Source: CAYZUC01 sp964481705 (lineage in GTDB: Bacteria; Bacillota; Clostridia; Lachnospirales; Lachnospiraceae). Taken from it: 18,724 nucleotides of DNA. A model generated the notes under the pieces. That model searched no databases and was not told where the DNA came from. It was given only the letters and a program-made list of their open reading frames with translations. The stretch is taken from positions 1-18,724 of the forward strand of contig CAYZUC010000053.1 in assembly GCA_964481705.1 (NCBI GenBank), read 5' to 3'. Positions 13,512-18,724 of this stretch are shown one piece after another. Position 1 is the first letter of the stretch. Each line of letters opens with the position of its first letter. A program made the translations under genes and the position numbers.

Positions 13512-16088
13512 ATGAAAGAAAATAAAGTAACAAAATGGCTTTCCAATAAACAAATCTATCTTCTGGCTTTTTCTGCGCCGGTACTATTGATGTTCATCAT
13601 TTTTGTTTTGTGTGAAGTTTTTCCCTTTGGAAACCGAAGTTTCATGCACTTGGATATGTATCATCAATACTATCCCTTTTTGGTAGAGTTTTTTCACAAG
13701 CTGAAATCTGGAGACTCTTTATTATTTTCCTGGAATCTGGGCGCTGGCTCCAATTTTACAGCTCTTTATGTATATTATCTGGCCAGTCCGTTAAACTGGC
13801 TCTGTGTTTTTGTACCTGAACAGTACCTTCTGGAGTTTATGACGTATCTTGTAGTGTTCCGCATTGGACTTTGCGGTGTCACATTTGCCTACTACTTAAG
13901 AAGTCATTTTCAAACCAAGCATTTTGCTATCGTTTTCTTCTCCATCTTCTACTCTCTGTCTGGGTATATGGCTGCCTATAACTGGAATGTTATGTGGCTT
14001 GACTGCCTTGTTTTGGCACCCTTGATCATTCTTGGTCTGGAACGTCTGGTAAAAGAAGGTAAAACCAGACTTTACTGCATTACTCTGGCTATTGCAATTC
14101 TTTCGAATTACTATATCTGCATCATGATCTGTATTTATCTCGTTCTGTATTTCATCGTATTGTTACCGGATGCTCCAAAGAAAGGGCGTGCTCTCGTTCA
14201 ATTTGGTATGTACTCTCTGATTGCCGGAGGTATCGGTGCTGTGCTCTTACTTCCCGAGCTTTCTGCACTTAAGCTGACTGAGTTTACAAGTTCTCCCTTT
14301 CCAAAGAACGTAACCTCTTACTTCCCGATTCTTGACATTCTGTCCCGTCATTTTGCAGATGTCCAAGTTGAAACCATGCTGGATCACTGGCCTAATATCT
14401 ATTGTGGTGTTGCGGTTATGTTCTTTTTACCACTTTATATTATGGATCGTAACATTGGATTTCGAGAGAAGCTGGCTAAGTTAGTTCTCCTTGCTTTTCT
14501 GATTATCAGCTTTTCGTCCAATACATTAAACTTCTTGTGGCATGGCTTTAATTATCCGGATTCACTGCCTTGCAGACAGTCCTTCCTGTATATTATCCTG
14601 TTACTGACGGTTTGCTTTGAGACATTCCTACACATCCGTGAGTATACAAAAAAAGATCTCACCGGTGTCTTTCTAGGTGTCTTATTCTTTGTACTGATTT
14701 CACAAAAGCTCGTAACAGATGACGCCTTTACAACCGCTTCCTTTTATATCACAATTGTAGCATTGATTTTCTACGGTGTGATTATGAACCTTTATATGAA
14801 TCATGTAGCTTATGCCAAACGGCTGGCTATCCTTACCTTAATCCTTGTTATGGTGGAAGCAGGCGTCAACACAGGACTCACCAGTGTTCCCTCCACATCA
14901 CGTGAAGCGTACTTTAAAAATCATGAATCTTATACGCAAATTACAGACGATATCTTGAAAAATGATACTGACTTCTATCGTATTGAGAAGTTTAAACGTT
15001 TGACGCAAAATGATGCCATGTTGCAGTCCTTCCCATCAGCAACCTGTTTTTCATCGACTAATTCTGCACTGATTACAAAATTCTTTGATACCTTCGGCAT
15101 GCAAAACTCAAGGGTCTATTACTCCTTTCAGGGTGCAACTCCTCTGACCAGTTCTCTTCTATCGGTGAAGTACATGCTCTCGGATAAACCGATTATTGAC
15201 GATCCTCTCTATAAGCAGATAGAGAAAAATGGTGATGTGACTCTGTATGAAAATAAATATACCCTTCCACTTGGCTATATCGTTGATTCTGCGTACTTAA
15301 ATCATAATTCTGATGAAGAAGAATTGTTAGTAGACGAAGATGAGGTATCTGATATTATAGAAGGCGAAGAATCAGACCTCTCCATGATGAACCCAATATC
15401 GGCGCAAAATGCTCTTGCCTCTGAGTTTTCAGATAAAGGTAAGCTGTTTGAGCAGATAAATGTAAAAGATTCCGATAAGAAAAGTGCTTATATTTCAGTT
15501 GAAAAAGACGGACATATCTATGCCTACATTCAAAATCGTAAAGTAAAAGAAGCTACTGCTCATTCGGAAAGCAAACAAATGGAGTTTAAGAAACTAAAAA
15601 ATCCCTACATTCTGGATCTTGGATACCAGAAAGCAGGGAATGTTGTCGATATTACTGCAAAAGAAGACGAAGGTCTAAAGCTGATTGCTTATTCTTTTAA
15701 TGAAGACGTCATGACTGACGTTATTCACACCCTTTCTTCTCAGTCTATGGTGGTGGATTCCTTTGATTCAACAAAGGTAAACGGACACATCACTGTAGAG
15801 AAGGCAGGACAGCTTGTGCTCTCCATTCCCTATGATCCGGGCTGGAAAGTAATGGTTGATGGAAAAGAGGCGTCCATAAGTCTATTTGAAGGATGCATGA
15901 TCAGCGTTCCTATGGAGCTTGGTGAGCATACCATAGCAATGACGTATTTCCCGGAGTCATTAAAGACTGGAGCTATCATCAGTATTCTCTCACTTCTTTT
16001 ACTGTTATGTCTTATTTTCCGAGAAGCTTTTGTGCATTTTGGTAAAAAATCAAATCCAACTGTTCCTTTGGAATCGGAAGAGAACTAA
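13512..16088 (+). CDS. YfhO-family GT-C type membrane protein
   Basis: The 858-residue protein has an N-terminal region with about 12 membrane helices (16-470), an extracellular domain (about 475-815), and a last helix near 817-835. The first outer loop carries MHLDMYHQYYPF (Asp48) and the motif W-N-x-G-x-G-x-N (74-81), the loop expected of GT-C glycosyltransferases of the YfhO type. The GWKVMVDGK and GEHTIAMTYFP segments near the end are typical of YfhO. Known YfhO/GtlB proteins add sugars to lipoteichoic acid from an undecaprenyl-phosphate donor. The upstream LtaS-like gene fits that role, but no CsbB-like donor-forming glycosyltransferase is in the window. Unusual points are a strongly acidic stretch around 597-625 and a 21-residue hydrophilic tail whose coding DNA overlaps the next gene. 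AGGGG precedes the ATG. Confidence 0.85.
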   Translation: MKENKVTKWLSNKQIYLLAFSAPVLLMFIIFVLCEVFPFGNRSFMHLDMYHQYYPFLVEFFHKLKSGDSLLFSWNLGAGSNFTALYVYYLASPLNWLCVFVPEQYLLEFMTYLVVFRIGLCGVTFAYYLRSHFQTKHFAIVFFSIFYSLSGYMAAYNWNVMWLDCLVLAPLIILGLERLVKEGKTRLYCITLAIAILSNYYICIMICIYLVLYFIVLLPDAPKKGRALVQFGMYSLIAGGIGAVLLLPELSALKLTEFTSSPFPKNVTSYFPILDILSRHFADVQVETMLDHWPNIYCGVAVMFFLPLYIMDRNIGFREKLAKLVLLAFLIISFSSNTLNFLWHGFNYPDSLPCRQSFLYIILLLTVCFETFLHIREYTKKDLTGVFLGVLFFVLISQKLVTDDAFTTASFYITIVALIFYGVIMNLYMNHVAYAKRLAILTLILVMVEAGVNTGLTSVPSTSREAYFKNHESYTQITDDILKNDTDFYRIEKFKRLTQNDAMLQSFPSATCFSSTNSALITKFFDTFGMQNSRVYYSFQGATPLTSSLLSVKYMLSDKPIIDDPLYKQIEKNGDVTLYENKYTLPLGYIVDSAYLNHNSDEEELLVDEDEVSDIIEGEESDLSMMNPISAQNALASEFSDKGKLFEQINVKDSDKKSAYISVEKDGHIYAYIQNRKVKEATAHSESKQMEFKKLKNPYILDLGYQKAGNVVDITAKEDEGLKLIAYSFNEDVMTDVIHTLSSQSMVVDSFDSTKVNGHITVEKAGQLVLSIPYDPGWKVMVDGKEASISLFEGCMISVPMELGEHTIAMTYFPESLKTGAIISILSLLLLLCLIFREAFVHFGKKSNPTVPLESEEN

Positions 16089-16806
16089 GATACTCTATAG
16101 ATTCCCTCTGGCCTGACCATGGGGAATCTGTAGCATATAGAATTTTCTCAGCTCCATGATTCGCAAGGATTCGTAAGAATTGCTCATCTGAAATGTATCC
16201 CTGTGTAAATGCTGTATCAAAGAATACGTCTTCTCCTACCAGCAGCTCTTCTACCTCATCCCAAAGCTTCCATCCACCATAGTGAGCCAATACCAGCTTG
16301 TTCGGCTGTACTTCCTTAAGAACCTCTTTGACGCCCTGTGGAGTACAATGCACCGGATCCGGAAGCCCAATGTCTACCCCGGCATGAACACTGATAATCA
16401 GACCTAACTCTGTTGCATAGTCAATAATACGCTTGCAGCACATCTCCTCAATCTTTACATCCTGATAATCCGGATGAAGCTTAATCCCCTTTAACCCCAT
16501 TTCCTTTATCTCACGAAGCTCCTCACGATAATGCTCTGTTCTAGGATGAATCCCGCCAAAGGACAGAAGCTTCTCCTCCTGTTCGTTCTGTTTACATGCA
16601 AAACGATTCACACTCTCAAACTGATCCGGTCTTGTCACCACTGGAAGCACAATCGACAGATCTACCCCTGCTTCTTCCATAGATGCTTTCAATCCATCAC
16701 GGGTACCGTCAGTAAACGCTTTAATATGGGCGCAGTTTTCGAGCTTCTCTATCGTCCTTGCCGCTATCTTATCCGGAAATGTGTGTGTATGAAAATCAAT
16801 AATCAT
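16012..16806 (-). CDS. Amidohydrolase family (COG2159/TatD-like) TIM-barrel hydrolase
   Basis: The 264-residue protein has the metal-hydrolase signatures of a TIM barrel: DFHTHTFP (His6, His8), GIKLHPDY (His111), SVHAG (His141), LAHYGG (His175) and ATDSPW (Asp227). This pattern fits amidohydrolase family 2 proteins, many of which are hydrolases or decarboxylases of unknown substrate. The usual C-terminal YQNAQKLLG helix is present, so the protein is complete. I chose the ATG at 16806 because GGAGG lies eight bases upstream; a longer start at 16821 would encode that ribosome site. Its last 77 bases overlap the end of the convergent yfhO-like gene. Confidence 0.84.
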   Translation of the reverse strand: MIIDFHTHTFPDKIAARTIEKLENCAHIKAFTDGTRDGLKASMEEAGVDLSIVLPVVTRPDQFESVNRFACKQNEQEEKLLSFGGIHPRTEHYREELREIKEMGLKGIKLHPDYQDVKIEEMCCKRIIDYATELGLIISVHAGVDIGLPDPVHCTPQGVKEVLKEVQPNKLVLAHYGGWKLWDEVEELLVGEDVFFDTAFTQGYISDEQFLRILANHGAEKILYATDSPWSGQRESIEYLSSLPIPKEQLDLIFYQNAQKLLGK

Positions 16807-16832
16807 GTGATATACCTCCATTATGCATTATT

Positions 16833-16861
16833 ACTATAGTTTTAGGTTTTTAAAGAGTAAA
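16833..16861 (-). promoter_or_regulatory. Probable promoter for the amidohydrolase gene
   Basis: On the minus strand TTTACT (16856-16861) and TATAGT (16833-16838) are separated by 17 bases. The start would be near 16826, about 20 bases before the ATG at 16806. The -35 lies within the T-rich tail of the terminator of the preceding transcription unit, so the two signals are packed together. The -35 matches consensus at four of six positions. Confidence 0.48.
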
Positions 16862-16865
16862 GAAA

Positions 16866-16887
16866 GCCCGAGAACATCGTCTCGGGC
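16866..16887 (-). terminator. Intrinsic terminator of the ligase-ACT operon
   Basis: GCCCGAGA (16866-16873) pairs perfectly with TCTCGGGC (16880-16887) around a six-base loop. On the minus strand the stem is followed by TTTCTTTACTCTTTAAAAA, a U-rich tail. It begins seven bases after the ACT gene stop and fits a rho-independent terminator for that operon. Confidence 0.85.
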
Positions 16888-16893
16888 CAATTG

Positions 16894-17334
16894 TTATGAT
16901 TCGTTGGAAAGTGCGCTGATTTCTGAATTAGTGACAGCGTCTACTCCTGATTTCTCGAGTACTTCCTTTACCTTATCCAAATCTGATGTCTTTAATACAA
17001 TGGATGCATCATCCGTCCCGTTGGAAAGAGAATACATATACTCAATATTAATTCCAGCCTTACAGATCAGTCCTAAAAGCTCCTGCAGATATCCGACACG
17101 ATGCGCCATCTTAATGACCATAACTTCTGTCAGCATAGCAGACATTCCCTTTTCCTTCAGAGCTTTTTTTCCTTCTTCCGGATTGTCAACTATCATACGA
17201 AGCATACCAAACTCACTTGTATCAGCAAGACTCAGTGAAACAATGTTTACATTCACTGCTTTCAACGCCGACAATACTTCCTCCAAACGTCCTTCTCTGT
17301 TTTCAATAAATACAGACAATTGCTTAATGTACAT
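16894..17334 (-). CDS. Tandem ACT-domain protein
   Basis: The 146-residue protein consists of two ACT domains, about 4-66 (QLSVFIENREGRLEEVLSAL) and about 70-138 (VIKMAHRVGYLQELLGLICK with IEYMYS). ACT domains bind amino acids or related small ligands and control enzymes allosterically. This protein has no catalytic domain. It lies 27 bases after the phenylacetate-CoA ligase, an association common in anaerobic Firmicutes and archaea, where the pair often sits near indolepyruvate ferredoxin oxidoreductase genes. A role as a regulatory partner sensing an aromatic amino acid is likely but inferred. GGGGG sits about seven bases before the ATG. The operon ends at the terminator directly downstream. 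Confidence 0.88.
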   Translation of the reverse strand: MYIKQLSVFIENREGRLEEVLSALKAVNVNIVSLSLADTSEFGMLRMIVDNPEEGKKALKEKGMSAMLTEVMVIKMAHRVGYLQELLGLICKAGINIEYMYSLSNGTDDASIVLKTSDLDKVKEVLEKSGVDAVTNSEISALSNES

Positions 17335-17361
17335 AGAATTCCCCCTTCTGTTATCAAATAA

Positions 17362-18724
17362 TTAGACAAGTTTACGGTTATCAATTACATGAACAGCCTT
17401 TCCTTCACTTCTGTCAAGGGTTCGAGGCTCTACCAATTTAATCTTTGCCGCCAAACCAATGGCATTCTGGATGGTATGTCCAATTTTCTTAGTCAGTTCC
17501 TCTAATTTCTTAATCTCATCAGAGAAGAAACGTTCTTCCACCTCAACCTGAATCTCCAGGGTATCCAGATTATTCTTGCGATCCACAATCATCATGTAAT
17601 GAGGCGTCGTACCATCCATTTCCAGCAATGCTGCTTCAATCTGGGATGGGAATACATTGACACCACGAATAATCAGCATATCATCCGAACGACCCTTGAA
17701 ACGGCTGATTCTTGCCTGTGTTCTGCCGCACTCGCATGGAGAATAATCAATACTGGTCAAATCCTTGGTACGATAACGAATCAAAGGAAGACCTTCCTTG
17801 GTAAGAGTTGTGAATACAAGTTCACCAGTCTCACCCGCAGGAATCGGTTTCAAAGTCGTAGGAGATATAATCTCTGGAAGGAAATGATCCTCATTGACAT
17901 GAAGCCCCTTATGGAAACGACAGTCGCAAGCAACACCAGGTCCCATAATCTCGGATAAACCATAAATATCAAATGCCTGGATTTTGAGCTTCTCTTCAAT
18001 CTGTAAACGCATTGCTTCTGTCCATGGCTCTGCACCACAGATAGCCGCACGTAATTTAATCTTATCCAAATCACCGTTCTCTTCCAATACTTCTGCAATA
18101 TGAAGTAAATAGGAAGGTGTACAGGCAATAGCCGTTACGCCAAAGTCTTTCATCATGGTGGTTAGCTTTTTGGTATTACCGGTTGACTGTGGGACAACAG
18201 TTGCTCCAAGATATTCCGCACCATAATGAGCTCCAAGGCCACCGGTAAACAGACCATAACCATAGGCAATTTGAACGGTATCTCCATTCGTAATACCCGC
18301 ACGCGACATTGCTCTTGCCACACATTCCGACCAGATTTCGATATCTCTTCTGGTATAACCAACTACAGTAGCTTTGCCTGTAGTACCACTCGATGCATGT
18401 ACACGTACAATCTGTGACTGTGGCACTGCAAATAGACCAAAGGGATAGGTATCTCTCAAATCGTTCTTTGTGGTATATGGTAATGCGGAAAGGTCTTCGA
18501 TCCCACGGATATCTCCCGGCTCGATTCCTGCTTCCTGCATCTTCTTGCGATAAAACTCCACATTATGATAAACACGGTCAACCAGCTTAACCAGGCCCAG
18601 TACGTCCCGCAGTTTGGCATCGGGAAAGCGCTCCTGCAGCCAATGGGCCTGCTTATAAAAGTAACGCACCTGCCGGAGTTGCTCGACCGCTATCTTGCGC
18701 GCGCTGTCGGCATCCTTTCGTGCC
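17362..18724 (-). CDS. paaK: Phenylacetate-CoA ligase, with an anomalous 5' end running off the window
   Basis: Numbering from a GTG at 18669, this acyl-adenylate enzyme shows HASSGTTGKA (91-100), FDIYGLSE (233-240), RYRTKDL (298-304), GRSDDMLIIRG (326-336) and the catalytic Lys424 in SEGKAVHV. These fit PaaK, which forms phenylacetyl-CoA (or another aryl-CoA) from the acid, ATP and CoA. In anaerobes the acid usually comes from oxidation of an aromatic 2-oxo acid. From VYHNVEFYRKKM (residue 33) onwards the protein is normal. Upstream of that the frame stays open to the window edge without a start, and it reads WLQERFPDAKLRD in G+C-rich DNA, which does not look like PaaK but like the C-terminal part of HsdM. 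The true PaaK start is therefore not in the window. The GTG at 18669 is not convincing as a start. Confidence 0.85.
   Translation of the reverse strand, partial: ARKDADSARKIAVEQLRQVRYFYKQAHWLQERFPDAKLRDVLGLVKLVDRVYHNVEFYRKKMQEAGIEPGDIRGIEDLSALPYTTKNDLRDTYPFGLFAVPQSQIVRVHASSGTTGKATVVGYTRRDIEIWSECVARAMSRAGITNGDTVQIAYGYGLFTGGLGAHYGAEYLGATVVPQSTGNTKKLTTMMKDFGVTAIACTPSYLLHIAEVLEENGDLDKIKLRAAICGAEPWTEAMRLQIEEKLKIQAFDIYGLSEIMGPGVACDCRFHKGLHVNEDHFLPEIISPTTLKPIPAGETGELVFTTLTKEGLPLIRYRTKDLTSIDYSPCECGRTQARISRFKGRSDDMLIIRGVNVFPSQIEAALLEMDGTTPHYMMIVDRKNNLDTLEIQVEVEERFFSDEIKKLEELTKKIGHTIQNAIGLAAKIKLVEPRTLDRSEGKAVHVIDNRKLV
18574..18724 (-). other. HsdM-like coding fragment joined in frame to paaK; possible chimeric junction
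   Basis: The minus strand encodes, in the ligase frame, ARKDADSARKIAVEQ, then RYFYKQAHWLQERFPDAK, then GLVKLVDR. This resembles the C-terminal region of type I restriction-modification methyltransferase subunits (HsdM), recalled from memory and not searched. Hand-counted G+C is 64% for 18661-18724 and 55% for 18601-18660, against 45% for 18241-18300 inside paaK. The switch falls near 18574-18600, within the shared residues VDR. No stop, start or ribosome site lies between. An assembly chimera is the simplest explanation; a real recombination is possible. Confidence 0.6.

Noticed and set aside
16823..17365. 180-codon plus-strand frame opposite the ACT gene
   Set aside because: It is a mirror frame of a gene with two clear ACT domains. 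It has no ribosome site and crosses the terminator.
1..18724. CRISPR array, tRNA, rRNA, insertion sequence, prophage or integrative element ends
   Set aside because: No regularly spaced repeats, no cloverleaf-like sequence, no transposase and no target-site duplications were seen. The helicase gene is the only accessory-looking locus apart from the edge junction.

Overview
The window looks like chromosomal DNA of a low-to-mid G+C, spore-forming Clostridia member, most likely Lachnospiraceae. The reasons are a SpoIIM-like sporulation gene next to the start of a XerD-like recombinase, a PanT-CoaX-CoaBC coenzyme A module, a PaaK/ACT-domain pair, strong AGGAGG-type ribosome binding sites and sigma-A promoters with 17-bp spacers. 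No genus marker is present. Most of it is ordinary housekeeping sequence.

Layout. Positions 1-2663 (minus): aspartate aminotransferase, Nudix ADP-sugar pyrophosphatase, SpoIIM, then the first 12 codons of a XerD-like recombinase behind its own promoter. Positions 2909-5593 (plus, divergent from the aminotransferase): panT, coaX and coaBC, which together would import pantothenate, phosphorylate it and carry it to 4'-phosphopantetheine. Positions 5573-9860 (minus): a promoter, a two-receiver response regulator, a tightly coupled PHP phosphoesterase, and a large AT-rich SF1 helicase with a C-terminal nuclease-like domain that runs tail-to-tail into coaBC. Positions 10005-11543 (minus): a sodium/solute symporter, followed by a strong hairpin. 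Positions 11752-16088 (plus): an LtaS-type sulfatase and a YfhO-type GT-C membrane protein, probably one operon for making or decorating a polyglycerol-phosphate-like cell envelope polymer. Positions 16012-16806 (minus): a TIM-barrel amidohydrolase whose end overlaps the yfhO-like gene by 77 bp. Positions 16894-18724 (minus): a double-ACT protein and a phenylacetate-CoA ligase, closed by a clear terminator.

The main anomaly is the right edge. The last 150 bases or so are distinctly G+C-rich and continue the ligase reading frame into a sequence that resembles the C-terminal part of a type I restriction-modification methyltransferase (HsdM). This is not a normal PaaK N-terminus. It is either an assembly chimera or a genuine in-frame junction, and the assembly explanation is more likely.

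The best candidate for an accessory or defence function is the helicase-nuclease at 5573-8302. It is a lone gene with much lower G+C than its neighbours. I did not find a clearly new multi-gene system. No tRNA, rRNA, CRISPR array or insertion sequence was seen.
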